DNA of 64,000 bases from Schizochytrium sp. TIO01 (GCA_004764695.1 SMSO01000032.1:1324501-1388500); one strand, 5' to 3'. Shown: positions 8,037-20,455, numbered from the stretch's first letter. A program made the numbers and translations. The notes: generated by a model not told the origin, from the sequence alone.

Positions 8037-10020
8037 TAGAAAACAATAGTTGCTCTAGCCTTCCCCTTAGTGCACACTGTCTTGACCAAATGCACGAGCT
8101 CACTAATCTGTGGATTTATATCAAGGCATCGTGGAGCTCAGAGGAGGCCGCGTGCTTGATAAGCATTGCGTGTGATCACCAGCTAATACTGAAAATGGGG
8201 TGGATCTTGTGGGGTCAACGAACACGAGGAGCTTTGACTCTTGCTGACAGCCATCAACTTGATCAATAGAAGCGTGCTTTCCGAAGGCGTCCGGGCCTGC
8301 TGCGGCTGCCTCTCGCTGACTCCTTCTCTTCCCAGATTATAAAAGCACCATCTAAGGAGATGGATGGTGTGTACCCAGGAAGAAGGAGTCAACGGAGACC
8401 CTTAGCGGAGCTTCAAGCGTTGCTATTCCGGATGCTAATTCTGGTGAACCATCGATTAAGACGCGTCTCTGAGGTTCATTGGTTCTTCAAGTTGGGTCTG
8501 GGAAACGTTTGCGACGAGGCAGAGCATTGCAGGTCTGGCGAAGACAGTGCCTCTGGGCAGAGGTGAGAGAGGCGAGCAGAACTCGATGGCAGGGGAGGTG
8601 TTGGATGAGCCTCAGCTACCGAAGCACAAACAAACGGGCTACCAGCCTCTAGAGAAAGCAAGCAAGCGAGAGTCTAGCTACCTAGCTATCTAGACAGAGC
8701 CAACCTGCTAGCTGGCTATAGCTGTCTCTCTCCAGGCGAGAGTGGCGGCGGATGCATGGAGCGAGAAAACTATGAAGTATTCCGAAGCTAGCCAAGGTTT
8801 ATAGCGACTTCTTGGGCTCGCGATAGCTCTCTTCAGCTTGAGTCATCGAAAAGTTGCTGGCGTCACTTGAAAAGAAGCGAAGTGAAACTGGGAACCTGAA
8901 GCAAAGAGGCCTGTAGGAAGCTATTGTTTCTAACTGGAAAGTACGACTGTTCAGTGGACCTCGTCTCTAGGAATCACTGTCCTCTGCAAGGAGCCCGAAG
9001 GAAATAACGACGCTGAAAGGTCTCATTTGGAGCAAACAGATCAAGTCTGTAGCTGCTCCAGCAGGCCCGGCCGGTGGGATCGAGATTATCTGGTAGACCC
9101 TCGGAGAAACTGAGGAGATCTTGATGTCTTCTTTGCGGAGGGAAAAGACCTCGCTTGCAGTTGCTTGCTTACCTCGATAGGGAAGTGGCATCTGCTAGTA
9201 GATGGTCGAGTTTCAATGACCAAGATAAAGGAATAGTTTCCTAGTGAGATTTGAGCGACAGATTTATGTCTAGGGAGTCGAGGGAAAGTAAAGTTGATTA
9301 TTAGTGTGCTAAAACTTGAAGTCATCGTCATGAGACCGATCTACGCTCTTAAATTGTACTGAAGCTTGGAACAGAGAAAGGAACTTGAATAGCAGTTCGG
9401 TTTCGCGGAACAAGAAGCTCACAGATCCAGCGCTTTTGGGCTGGTTTAGCGAACTGCTTCTGACTTGGTGGAGCTGAGCTCCTTGAGTATGACACTATTA
9501 TAGGAAGAAAGCAAAGCAAGACACATCACTAGAAAATGAATGTAGCACGAATCATTTTCTCAGTACAATCTAGGCTATTCCTAAAGAATTGATGGTGATG
9601 AACTTAAGGGATGAAGAGCCACGCAGCTTTTGCATTAAAATAGACAATGTTCTTGAAAGAGAGTTCACCAAGCTGATTGAGAGCTAAGACCAGCTTGAGT
9701 CTTAGGTGAGGAGGAGTAAAGAAGAAGTTCCCCAGGACTATCTAGCCCTTCTATAACTTGAAAAGTGTTTCTCAGTGTTGGTAGGCGAACTTGACGCACT
9801 GCGCTGACCTTTAGGTCCAGCTTAAATTTAATGGTCAAAGATGAGGCGGAGCCTGCATTCATAAAGATAAGCCTCCACTCTGATACACACTGCTAAGGCG
9901 AAATAGCTTTGTTGTCTTGCCGAAGCGTGGCAAACCCAAATCACTCAAGTGCCCTTCTTCGAGGTGCTGACAGGCCAGAACATATTAAAATTGCTACAAA
10001 GACGTGCGTATTGAGTAAAT
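8037..10020. other. Intergenic region, no gene seen
   Basis: About 2 kb of mixed composition with many CTAG-containing short palindromes around 8660-8730 (runs of TAGCTA/CTAGC). Open frames here are short, overlap on both strands and show no domain. The last 40 bases before 10021 are AT-rich (ATATTAAAATTG) and may belong to the promoter of the next gene. Confidence 0.5.
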
Positions 10021-11148
10021 ATGGCCTCTATGAACGAGAACTCAGTCAGAGAAAGCAAGCTCGCCAACGAATATGAGGAAACTCATAGTGATGATGGCAA
10101 CAGCACGATCACCGGCGAAGATGCCACACACTATGGTGACTCACAAGCGCAGGATGATGTCCCTTCGCTGCATGATGATGCCACCAACGAGAATAACGGG
10201 GACGATATAAAGGTCGACATGAAAACCTACAGAAGTCATAATGAGCAACCGAGCTCAGCAGATAGCCATTATGAAAATGCTCCTCAATCACGAAAGAACA
10301 AAAGCTGGGATCACTCAAATAGTCATCGCCCTGAGTCGGTAGAGTCTCACAACCATGACCATCACAAAAACTCCACTTTCAACTACCGTGAAGGCCTTGA
10401 GGAGCTGAAACCTGACTTTAACAAGGTAAGGGAGGCAGCACCTGGAGTTGCTGAAGCACTTGGTGTCAACTTCCGTGCTAACTCGGTGGGAGCCGTGAAG
10501 AAGGCGCTCAACTTCTTGATCTATACACGTGTTCTCCAGTTCATCTTTTCTATTTTAGCTTGGGCAACTCTGGCAGCTGCCATTCAAGACTTCAAGACAA
10601 CTCTCGACGATATCGGCCAGGGAAGTATTGATTCAACACCATTTCTATCTGGTGTTATCTACGCGCTCGTGCTTATGGCTTTACTCACTGTCTTTTCAAT
10701 TCTCACGGGCCTCGCTGGGTTTCTCCTTCTCGGAGGCAACTACAACACAGAGACCCATGTGAAAGTCTTTGCTCGCTTCATGGCAGCAATGGACCTGATG
10801 TTTGTGTTTCTGACCTTTTCTGCCTTTTCATCTTGTGCAACCTCTACCATGGTCATTTCTGGTTTTGCTGATATGAACGGGGTGGAATTTGGCTCCGGCA
10901 AAGCAGCAGCGGGGGCTTCTTTTACTATTATCTCCTGGCTTACGTTGTGCTACTCCGCTGCTTTGGCGACGACAGTAAACTTGGGTCGTAACTATCTTTT
11001 GCGACCTACAGACTTTGAGCGCCCCAATGCCCGGACTATGAGCAGCTCTCAATCAAGCGATGCAAACCGCAGTAGCCATAACTTTCACGAAACCCAGAAA
11101 TACGCCCGCAATGACTTGAATGATAACACTACTGTAGCTGAGGTTTAA
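10021..11148 (+). CDS. Tetraspanning MARVEL/CASP-like membrane protein
   Basis: 375 residues, with the start ATG in good context (A at -3, G at +4). Residues 1-125 are hydrophilic, acidic and rich in Asp, Asn, Ser and His (a HNHDHH cluster near 110-115), probably a disordered cytoplasmic tail. Four membrane helices follow at about 163-187, 207-236, 249-279 and 297-319, then a 55-residue hydrophilic Ser/Asn-rich tail. An Arg precedes the second half of helix 1 (YTRVLQF), and a charged residue is buried in helix 3 (AAMDLMF). The topology (both ends inside, short loops, Arg in helix 1, Asp in helix 3) fits the MARVEL/CASP-like superfamily of membrane-organising proteins. I infer this from topology rather than a diagnostic motif, so another four-helix family is possible. 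It stands alone, with no functional link to its neighbours visible. Confidence 0.85.
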   Translation: MASMNENSVRESKLANEYEETHSDDGNSTITGEDATHYGDSQAQDDVPSLHDDATNENNGDDIKVDMKTYRSHNEQPSSADSHYENAPQSRKNKSWDHSNSHRPESVESHNHDHHKNSTFNYREGLEELKPDFNKVREAAPGVAEALGVNFRANSVGAVKKALNFLIYTRVLQFIFSILAWATLAAAIQDFKTTLDDIGQGSIDSTPFLSGVIYALVLMALLTVFSILTGLAGFLLLGGNYNTETHVKVFARFMAAMDLMFVFLTFSAFSSCATSTMVISGFADMNGVEFGSGKAAAGASFTIISWLTLCYSAALATTVNLGRNYLLRPTDFERPNARTMSSSQSSDANRSSHNFHETQKYARNDLNDNTTVAEV

Positions 11149-12087
11149 AAGGAAGGTGGTTTACACGAACCCCGTAAAACCTTCAACACCAAAATTCATT
11201 CAAAACTGCAACCCTCTCTTAAATAACTGTCAATATTTTCATGCAAGTTTCTATTCTTGCGGTCCTTTACTTGAGTAAAAGAATTTAAAAAGAAAGGATA
11301 TGCGTCATGGTACGTCACCGTTCGGTTTTCGTGTTGTAAATTGTTTCTTTTTCCTATCACCCGCATGAGACAAATCAATACGGAAAAGCCGCTGGGAACA
11401 TTATTTTTGGTATTCTAAAAGAAAAAGGAAAAAAGAGAAGGGTACCCATCATTTAGATCTCATCAAATTTTAAAACAATGCGACAAGCAAGGTGAGGTTT
11501 GATCGAAAGTTCTACCAAATGTTCTGCTGTATGTGAAGTAGCCTAAGTTTTTTAAGAATAATATTTCCTGTCCTTTTCTGGTGAAAATCATTATAATCTT
11601 TAAGATGTAAGTATGTATCTGGTTCGAGGAGGTTGCAACGAGGCATTTAAACAGGCGACCGCAAGATAAATGTCATACGACCTTTTTTTACTTTGGAGTC
11701 TTTCTAGAGGAGTTTAAAGATCAGAAGGACAATCAATGCAAACTCAGCATGAAGATATAAAGATTGTAAACATTCCTTTTTTATTTAAAATGGAGAAGAC
11801 ACAGGTTTTTGTATTGATCTTGTACAGATTGTTGAGTCAAACAGAGTAATGGCTAGTACGGTCGGTCAGATCGGTATTAGATGTAGATTCATTCAAGTCA
11901 GCTGCTTCAAGCAAGCGGGATATGTGGTGGCATGTTAAAACACAAAGAAAGATATCAAAAGAAGGTCAGGATGTAAAGCTCTCTAATAGAACTCTACAGG
12001 CGCATGACACTACCACACTATGCTTTTGCTGAAGTTTGGCAATCAACGAGTCAGAATGTACCGCCATTGGACAAAAGGGAAAGGTTA
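11149..12087. other. Intergenic region between convergent genes
   Basis: AT-rich spacer between the 3' end of the MARVEL-like gene and the 3' end of the first metalloprotease gene, which is on the opposite strand. It must hold both terminators or polyadenylation sites. I see no gene and no distinct signal that I can assign. Confidence 0.5.
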
Positions 12088-14691
12088 TCAGAAGTAAGCT
12101 ACGTAGCACTGCTTACTGGATGAAGATGGGGCAGGGTCGACGTCATTGAATTCCGCAGCCTCGCATTTAATGGAGGTCGATCCGTCATACGTCTTGAAAA
12201 CATAGTCGCCGTCAGCACCGAAGCGAACCATGCCAGCCTTCTTAACAGTTCTAGTAGCACCCTCGTTACCAAGCTTGGAGAAGTCAAGTGCAGTAGGATA
12301 GAACCAGCAGAACTTCTTCTTGTTCGGCAGAGGATCGAAGCCAAAGACATCCGTTGAGCAGTCAAAGTCCGCAGCATCATCAAAGTAGTAAAACGCGTAG
12401 GCATTCTTGTTACCGAAGCGAACTACACCAGGTTCAGAAGTAGAGCAGGACTTGTTGAGTTTGCAAAGCTTGCTACTAAAGCTCAGAGCCTTCACCTTGG
12501 TTGGTGCAGGAGTAGGGGCTTTGGTGGGCTTGGCAGTCGGTTCCGGCGTGGGAGCCTTGGTTGGTCTTGCTGTAGGAAAATCTGTCGGAGCCTTTGTCGG
12601 CTTCGTGGTGGGTTGGTTGGTGGGCTTCTTCGTAGGCTGAGCTGTGGGCGTCTTTGTAGGTTGCGGCGTAGGCTCCCTGGTAGGTCTAGCAGTTGGCTGG
12701 GGAGTGGGAGGAGTCGGGGAAGGAGTAGGGCGGTCTGTCGGCGGGCCAGTGTAGACGCAAGTTCCACTTGAGCAAACACCCTCACCACCGGCGCTGGTAG
12801 TGCAGATAGATCCATCTACAACGTTGCCAATGTAAGCTCCACTCATCTTCCAGTTTGCAGAGCAAGTGCTGCCATCCGTGCACTTGATGCGGCATCCTTG
12901 GTTAGATACTCCACAACTCTCAAGCGAGGAGGAGGCACTGCACGGATCTAGACATTGGCCGCCAGCGCTGCAGTATCCACCATCACATTCGGTATCCGCA
13001 TCCATAAGCACACCGTCGACACAGCATGAAGAATCGGAAAGGGTACCATAAGTAGTTGCACTTCCTTGTGCCACCATGTAAAATGTTGAAGTACTGCATT
13101 CCACATCTTTAGTGAGCGCGCAGTTCTTGCAGCCAGTGCAAGAGGTTCCGCCACCTACACATTCACATTCTTCATCACCACTAATGATCTCATTGCCACA
13201 AGTGGTTTCTTCCTCATAAATAGTGATGTACTCACAAGAAGCAGTAATAGCAGATTGCAGCTCTCCGCACATTTCATCGCGACGAGCGAGACGGAAGCGG
13301 TAAAGGTTAGTGCCAAGAATTTTGCCGTTGCCATAGTCCATAATACCACCTGTAGTTCCAACACCATTTTCAAAGGAATGCACAGCGGCAAAGTTATGAC
13401 CAAGTTCGTGCGCAAATGTACGCCAGAGGGAGGAAGTGTAACGAGAGATACCAGCGTTGTAATTGTTGTTGCAGAGAGTGCCAATCCAAGCAACACCAGT
13501 GGTGCTGGATCCAGAAGGGCATCCAGTAAAGTAGTGCAGAGTAGCAGCTTGCTTGGAGCTTGCAAGAGAACGGGTGAATGACGTAGCACTGTTGAGCTGG
13601 CCGCTGATGTCAAGAGGGCAAGTACTGTCGTCCGTCGAGTAGCTAAAGAACGTAGGCCATGAGCTAGGTACAGCTGAGTCAGTGGCCATCCACATGTTGC
13701 TGATCGAGAGCTGCATGTTCATCTGAATCTCATAGATAGCGCTTGATTGAGTAAAAACCTTCTCGTACTGAGCCAAGACACTTGCATTAGTACCTCCGAC
13801 GGAAGTATAGAATGCCACATCGGAGACAATGTTGATAGCAATCTGGTGAGCGCGATCGTCATCCGTGTAGCAGTCCGGAGTGAATGCATAGTCATCTGTA
13901 AGCTGGCGGCGCATAGAGTGGTCCTCAACAGATGATGTCGTGGCGTTGGTACTCTTCTTTGGCAGCTTGACCTTCTTGGCCAATGTGCTGATGGTGTATC
14001 CACTGACACCCATTGCAGAAGCAGTCTCGGAATCATCACCCAAAAGAATTTCAAGGTCATTGAGATCACTACTCTTGGCAACGATACTTTCAGGTACCTC
14101 CCAGGCTAAGCAGTCCGGGTCTTCATCATCACTGTCATCGCTAGAAAGGTGACGCTCGCTGTCGTACTTCTTGAAAATGTTATCGTGGGCCTCATCTACC
14201 TCATACCAGAACTCAGAGTCAGGGACTTCAGCAAGGATACGAGCGCCTTCGTCCTTAAGAAACATGTTGCGATGGCCGACTTGCACGGTCTTAGTGCCGT
14301 TGCGGACAATGAGTTCGATGATGTCCTCATCCGGGTGGTATGAACAAGTGAACCAGCCATACTCATGTTTGGCATGGTAGGTATATTTTGCATGTCGGTT
14401 CTCCATTGGCATGACAACCTCGCCTTCTGGTTGAGCAATGTGAATCGTACTGCCAACGGCGTACAAATTGCGCACGCGAGAAAGTTCATGTGATACATGG
14501 ATATCATCGCTGGCGCGAACGTCAACGTGGACTCTGTCCTCATCAAGACGACGTACATGGAACTGGTCAACTGGGTGAAAGGTACGGTCATTCTTTTCTT
14601 TAAGCTCTCGTGAGCGAATGTGACGAGCTTCGCTTGTACATGCAGTGCTGGCAAGCACAGCCACTGCAATGAGTAAGAGATTTGGCCTCAT
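12088..14691 (-). CDS. Secreted adamalysin-like zinc metalloprotease with disintegrin-like region, PT-rich linker and duplicated C-terminal module
   Basis: 867 residues. Residues 1-22 form a signal peptide (MRPNLLLIAVAVLASTA). The prodomain spans about 23-260 and contains a lone Cys116 in GWFTCSY that could serve as a cysteine switch. A basic site near RRQL (261-264) may be the processing point. The catalytic domain (267-490) has HELGHNFAAVH at 428-438 (three zinc-binding His and catalytic Glu429) and the Met-turn GGIMDYG at 448-454, the signature of metzincins of the M12B/ADAM type. Residues 498-565 resemble a disintegrin domain (CGNEIISGDEECEC) without RGD. A Cys-rich part extends to 645. 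A Pro-Thr linker with Lys/Arg-PT repeats fills 650-732 and is a likely O-glycosylation region. The last 135 residues hold two related modules, each with VRFG, a Tyr/Phe-rich strand and a Cys pair. It is probably secreted or wall-associated. Its close paralogue lies at 31300-33864. No transmembrane segment is seen apart from the signal. Confidence 0.95.
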   Translation of the reverse strand: MRPNLLLIAVAVLASTACTSEARHIRSRELKEKNDRTFHPVDQFHVRRLDEDRVHVDVRASDDIHVSHELSRVRNLYAVGSTIHIAQPEGEVVMPMENRHAKYTYHAKHEYGWFTCSYHPDEDIIELIVRNGTKTVQVGHRNMFLKDEGARILAEVPDSEFWYEVDEAHDNIFKKYDSERHLSSDDSDDEDPDCLAWEVPESIVAKSSDLNDLEILLGDDSETASAMGVSGYTISTLAKKVKLPKKSTNATTSSVEDHSMRRQLTDDYAFTPDCYTDDDRAHQIAINIVSDVAFYTSVGGTNASVLAQYEKVFTQSSAIYEIQMNMQLSISNMWMATDSAVPSSWPTFFSYSTDDSTCPLDISGQLNSATSFTRSLASSKQAATLHYFTGCPSGSSTTGVAWIGTLCNNNYNAGISRYTSSLWRTFAHELGHNFAAVHSFENGVGTTGGIMDYGNGKILGTNLYRFRLARRDEMCGELQSAITASCEYITIYEEETTCGNEIISGDEECECVGGGTSCTGCKNCALTKDVECSTSTFYMVAQGSATTYGTLSDSSCCVDGVLMDADTECDGGYCSAGGQCLDPCSASSSLESCGVSNQGCRIKCTDGSTCSANWKMSGAYIGNVVDGSICTTSAGGEGVCSSGTCVYTGPPTDRPTPSPTPPTPQPTARPTREPTPQPTKTPTAQPTKKPTNQPTTKPTKAPTDFPTARPTKAPTPEPTAKPTKAPTPAPTKVKALSFSSKLCKLNKSCSTSEPGVVRFGNKNAYAFYYFDDAADFDCSTDVFGFDPLPNKKKFCWFYPTALDFSKLGNEGATRTVKKAGMVRFGADGDYVFKTYDGSTSIKCEAAEFNDVDPAPSSSSKQCYVAYF

Positions 14692-14714
14692 ATTCTGATG
14701 CGCCTAATTTAGAA

Positions 14715-14725
14715 CTAGGTGCTAT
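14715..14725 (-). promoter_or_regulatory. ATAGCACCTAG element upstream of first metalloprotease
   Basis: On the minus strand ATAGCACCTAG lies 24 bases before the ATG. The paralogue has ATAGCACTTAG 27 bases before its ATG (33891-33901). Conservation of 10 of 11 bases at nearly the same distance, within otherwise dissimilar upstream DNA, suggests a transcription-start or 5'-leader element. The role is inferred. Confidence 0.4.
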
Positions 14726-15491
14726 GGCGTTCTCTTATGCTCTTTTCTTATTGTTATTCTTATTCAAAGAACGGAGACACTTTGGTTAAACTGCTAAGTC
14801 ATGCACTAATTTGTTACAAAATTTAAGCAGTCTTTCTAAGCAAGCTAATGATTAGCACGCTCAAGACCCTTATTGATGAGTGTTGATTGTGGAGTTGATG
14901 CTTTGCTTTCCCATTCAGGGTTTGCTCTTCGTTCCCGCTCGCTTGCATGCCCACTCCTACGTGCCCTTAGCCAACCTCTACCTGGCGCCTCCTTTCCAAT
15001 AGCTGCTCGATCGCTTTGTTTTCCTTTTTACTATGGCGCGGACGAGCCACTAAATGTCCCCCTCTATGACTGACATGCTCTCTTCTTACACACATTCGTT
15101 TTCTCTCTTAAAAAACAATAATAGTATTATTATGTTTAATTTTATTTAAAAAGAAGTAAGAGAGTATGTTTCTTCCGGGTAATTGCTACTGATGTGTTGA
15201 ATATTTCTACTGAGATCTGCTCGTAGAGAGTCTGTTTATGTGATATTAAAAAACAAACAAAAAAACAATGTTTTCTAAGGCACCTGAAAGCTTTCACACC
15301 AACTCTGTTGCTCCTTGATATTAGGGGTGAGTTTGGCCTGCTTCTCTTCTGTTTGATGGTTTGCCTGTCTGACCTCTTGGATTTTTGTGTGAATGACGGG
15401 GTGTACAACAGAAGGAAAGAGCTTGTTGTCTCATTGCCTTTGAATATACTTTCCCATCCTTTTTTTTCATCAAAGCTTTTCCCAATACGAT

Positions 15492-15556
15492 TAAAAAAAA
15501 AGGAGAAAGAGAAAGAAAGAGAAAAAGAAGAAGGAGCAAGCAAGCAAGCAAACAAG
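15492..15556. repeat. Purine-rich tract with (GCAA)n
   Basis: Long run of A and G with AGAAAG units passing into AAGCAAGCAAGCAAGC at its right end. Non-coding and low complexity. Confidence 0.8.
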
Positions 15557-16924
15557 TTCATACGGACTTCCTAGGCACGCGCGGATAAGCCTCCGCTGCT
15601 CGTTACCGGCACTTTGGTTGCTCCTTCACGCGCGCGAGAGAAGAGGCCTAGCGAACCAGCATAAACTTGAAGGCTCAGATGCACAAGCAGACGGTGGTCT
15701 CAGTCGATTCATATGTCCTGGACGTCTCGGCACGCCGAGCGGATGCCCAACGCCGCTGAGACCCTATCCTTTCATTTCCGAGCTTTCTTTCTTTCAACCT
15801 CACATTATTCTCTAATAAATTAAAAGAAGTCGTTCTTTTTCCGCTGCCAGGCACGTTTTTTATTAATTATTATTGCTATAACGTGCTGGAGCAGGTGTTC
15901 TTACCTTCGTATATTTGGGAGACAAATACTTACTATGAAATGTGTAGCACGTGCTAAGTAAATGTGAGCTGGAAGCACTGTACTGTTTGTCTTAGTTAGC
16001 TACGTACCTATGTACCTACCTATCATTGCAAGAGACAACCGTGAATTAATTAACTTTCCGAGCTCTTTATCGTATTACGAAGCGCTATATTAGTATATTA
16101 GAGGGAGTGTCTGTCGCATTTAAGGGAACTCGGACATAGAGAAGTTGCATAAAAGCATTATCAGATAGTAATAGAAAATCCTTCAAACGTGCTATTAATA
16201 TATTAATTTATTATTTTTAAAAAATTGAAAAAAGAAAAAAGAAAAAAGAAGAAGAAAAAGACTCATGATCATCTCCAAATGCTTCGCGAGTGAGAGCTCT
16301 TGCCCTCCTCCTGCTGCTCAATCTGTTGTCGATGATTGTACGGGTTCTGGCCCGCCTCCCTGCTGGACCTTGCGTTTCTTGTGTCTCACAGCACCTATCC
16401 AACGTAAAACGAAGGTGCCTTCCAGCCTCAACTGTTTTCTCGCCGCCGCGCACATGCTCTATTCTCCCGTTCTCTCGCCACATCGATCAGTCCATCACAA
16501 TGTCTCCTTTTCATGCACGCCTCTGGCTGCTTGGTTGTCTGAAATTATGTTCCGCCTGAAACCGATAGACGCTCATGAACATGAGAAACATCCTCTTCGG
16601 CCGCAGCCAAGGCGCATATTCATCAGCGCAGTCTATCACATTGGCATCTCTCGGGGCGGCTATTCCACAGCAAATGTCTCCGGAGCAAATGAATGCGGAA
16701 ATGTGTTACCGTGGAAAAGAACGAAGGATGAGAATCCTTTGTATCTACAGTTGTTTTTCCATGCATCTCCTTGAACATGTGTATTTCTTTTTTCTTGCCA
16801 TTGTTACTTATTAAAGAACTAGAGATGCTACACCATATCTATGAGAATGCCCATTCTTCGCTGAAAGGAATCATGTTCTACACATGCGAGGTATACTATA
16901 AAATCATGCACCCGGAAGGTGGTC

Positions 16925-16982
16925 TTTCTGTTCTTTTTCTTTTCTTTTCTTCTCTTTTCTTTTTCTTTCTTTCTTTCTTTCC
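16925..16982. repeat. Pyrimidine-rich (TTTC)n tract
   Basis: Nearly pure C/T sequence composed of TTTTC and TTTC units. Low complexity. It gives Phe-rich spurious frames. Confidence 0.85.
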
Positions 16983-19433
16983 TAAACAATAAGTGGTCGT
17001 CTCCTTCAATTCAAGAGGAGAAAAACACGTCGACTACGACTTCGCGAGCTCTCATTCGACGACTGAGAGCCCTTTCGGTTATCCATCGAATAACCGAGCG
17101 CTGCTGCTGTTCCGCCGCCAGGCAGGAAGACATGTGACTCCCGGACTCAGCGCGGGGACCTCGGGTGATCATTTTCAGCCTTCTAGTCTTGAAACTCATG
17201 GACGTTCCTAACTTTTTTTTCTTTTTTAAAAATTTAATTTTAAGTTTTAAATATTAAATATTAATAGAGTGTTGCAATTTGCAGAGATAAATGGAAAAAC
17301 GTGCCTACACTCACTGACGCACGTACATCATGATGGACACCCATTGATTGCTATGGATGGAGATGTGGCACCAAGACATGCCTCTGCGGAGCCGAGGTGG
17401 GGTGCCGCACATGTGGCCGCCGATCCTACCCCCGGCGCTGCATCTTACGTCGCGCTCCACTCGTGCGCTTGGTGATGGGGCTCTTCCCGCCAAACGTCTC
17501 GAGCGCGGGGCGGACCTTTTGCCCGCTTTCTCTCTAAAACCTTTTTTTCCTTCCCTTTTTTCTTTTATGTCGAGACTATTCAAGTTCTTTCGCAGTGATT
17601 TGTTTATTTCCAAACTTAACAATAATCTCATTCCTCATACCACGGTGGTAGGGTACTAGGTAGACCCAACCACCTTTACAAAAAAATATTTAAAAAATGT
17701 TTTATCTTTTGAAATGATTGAAGGTTAAGGAAGGACCAAAACACTATTTTTTCATCTTTTCAACAATCCACATAAATATACACAATAGGCCCTATCAAAA
17801 TATGTAAAGAAATAAAATTGGGAACCAAAGAACAGAGGATCAGAACATAGTAACACCATGGTCGCTCTCCTATTGCAGTGGTGCAAACCCAGAGCTTCTC
17901 CCGGTGCTGGTTCTCATTTTTTTTTAACGCCTTCTTGTCGAGGATGCCAAGACAAACAAACTCAGGTCGTAGAGTAGGGGTGAGTAAAAGGAGTCTTCAT
18001 ACCTTTTCATTTGTTTTAAGTACTTTTTAAGAACGCACAATGATCAAATGACTCCTCCCACGGAAATGGGGAGGGGGACAGCAACAAGGTGTACTATGCT
18101 GCTCTCTAGAACTAGCGTACCAGTGGAAGTAGAAGAAGAAGAAGAAGAAAAAAAAGCACAGAACATTGGTATGAAGTACTTTTCAAGAACAAATTCTACA
18201 ATTGCAAATGCGGCGTGCCTCGATTATGCAGCATATGAGCGACGGTCCTTAAGCGCTGCTTCCTCCTCACGGAAGGTGCTTCAAGGTCGGTCGGTTATTT
18301 GAGCAGCTGCTGCCGCTAGCTGGCACGCATTTCCAGAGACGAAGAGAGCTAGTTTGAGCGCGGGCGGGCGAGCTATGCGTTGTGTGGCCCCAAGAGGTAC
18401 CACCGTAGCAGTAGGCTTTGATAGGGTTTGATAGGGGCCTGGTAGGTGGGTATTTCGCGACCATGGTTGAAAAAGGGAAAGAATGGTGTAACAAATAAAT
18501 GAAAGTAGATGATTGATCGAACCATCCTCTTGACGCTCTGATGAGTTCACACTCAAGTTTAAAGGGAATGTGTCTCTAAGTTATCGATGTTTCTACGCTA
18601 TCGCTCCCTGAAGGCGCTCGTCGTGAACACATAGGAAGTATGGAAATGGTGAGTCTACGAGTGCAAAAAATGATTTGCAGATGGTGGTCGATTGCATCGG
18701 ACTTTGGAGACTCACGCAGTAAATGCAAAAAAGTGCGTGCAAGAAATGAAGCGATCGCCACGGCGATTGTCAGGAAGTACGCATGTGCTATTTCCATGCA
18801 GCTTTTCATTTAACAACAATTATGACTTGGTGAAGGACGCAATACAGCCATTTATGAGGGTAAACGAAGTATGATTTTGCGAAATTGCATTTTTAAAAAG
18901 CGGCTAGCAATTGCAAGATGTCAGGCGTCGCTGTGCTCATTGATATCGATCCGGTATAGATAGCTTTTAAATCTCGTGTGTTTGTGCCATCACCAAAGTG
19001 ATTTTTCAATATAAATTCACCGTTTCGAATCAACAAAGATGCCTCCAGGGTCCCCAAAACATTGTACATTGCTGCGAAATGAGGGCTAGCACTACACCAC
19101 AAACAGGAGTTAGTTTCCCAGATAGATAAAATGTAACTATGGACACTTCTTATCAGCTTTAAAATAATAATACACCAGGAAGGAATGCAGCATAATTATT
19201 GATTTTGATCCTTCTTTCCGCGTGCTCCAATTTACTATTCTGCAACAGCAGGCTGACCTAATTTAATGGTTGGCGCATGTTCATCGTGGCCGCGCTGCAA
19301 ATAAAAACCAAGCCTGACAACATGCGACATTTCAGAAGTGGTGGGCTACAGATCCAGTGCGTCGTTGTTGCTTATTTCCACACAGCTGCTACTACACTAC
19401 CACTACCAATACTGGCTCAGTACTAGCAAGCTA

Positions 19434-19462
19434 GAAAGAAAGAAAGAAAGAAAGAAAGAAAG
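19434..19462. repeat. (GAAA)n microsatellite
   Basis: About seven uninterrupted GAAA units. Confidence 0.95.
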
Positions 19463-20454
19463 GAGACAAACACAGAGGTGAACAAAAACGAGGGAGAGGG
19501 AAAAAAGGTCCACCAGAGACTGACAGTTCGACAGACTTGGCAGACACACAGCTCTTAGCTAGCAACAGCAGAGACGATTTCTCCTGTCTGCAAGGACCTC
19601 TTAGATATTCTTCCCTCGCGAAGAACCGCACCCATAATACAGCAACTTGAGGATGCAAAACAGAAATGGATTATGTAATACTTACTTTCTTTCATTCTCT
19701 GTGACAACATGACACGTTGATAATCGGTCTCTGAAAGAGCAAGTTTTTTGATGCCGTAGTACCTTCGCTATCAGCGTTGGCGAGGCCTCTTAGCACGGGC
19801 CATCTCTCCTACGCGTACTCGCCTATTTTACTTCAAGTCTGAGTATGTTGTCTTACAAGCCTAGAGTCTTTGCCTTTAGGCAGGTTCCTCTCTGATCCTC
19901 CTTATCGGTCATGGTGTTTTCGAGTTTGAGCACTTTGTTCTTCATTCATACTGTTTTTCTTGAAATAACAAAGATCGCTCATTCACAACGACCATAAAAA
20001 GAAAACGATCCGGGCTGTTGGTTGGTTGATTTGTTATGACCGCAAGCCGTTCTAAGAACAGAGTTCCTACGGACCTTATGCAGTAGCTAACAAGTCTATT
20101 TTCCAACTTGGAGGCTGCACCATTCATGTCGCTTGAACAGGTTGCAATCTATAGCGGAACTGTATTATGCGACATTTGTTCTTGAAGCTTGCTGCTAATA
20201 CCCAGAGTAACTTTTCTACCTCTTTCATTTTTAGACAAATTCAAGTTCTCACCTCTGCATACTTCCGATGTGAGCCAGTCCATACAAAATAACTCAATAT
20301 ACTCTTAGACAGACAGATGTAAAACAACTTGATAGACGTACATTCAACAAATCTATCGATCGATTGAATTAGAAAACAATCCGTGCAGGCAGGGACGGGC
20401 AGCACCAGCCACAATAAGTCGTAATCGTAACAGCAATTCCCACGTTTGGTTGGT

Positions 20455-20455
<1 letters not shown>

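Noticed and set aside
12407-12640. Plus-strand Val/Gly-repeat open frame
   Set aside because: It is the antisense of the PT-rich linker of the first metalloprotease. The same artefact occurs at 31643-31921.
16265-16774. 169-codon plus-strand frame
   Set aside because: Overlapping open frames on both strands, no domain, no hydrophobic or repeat pattern and odd composition; probably chance in a GC-richer patch.
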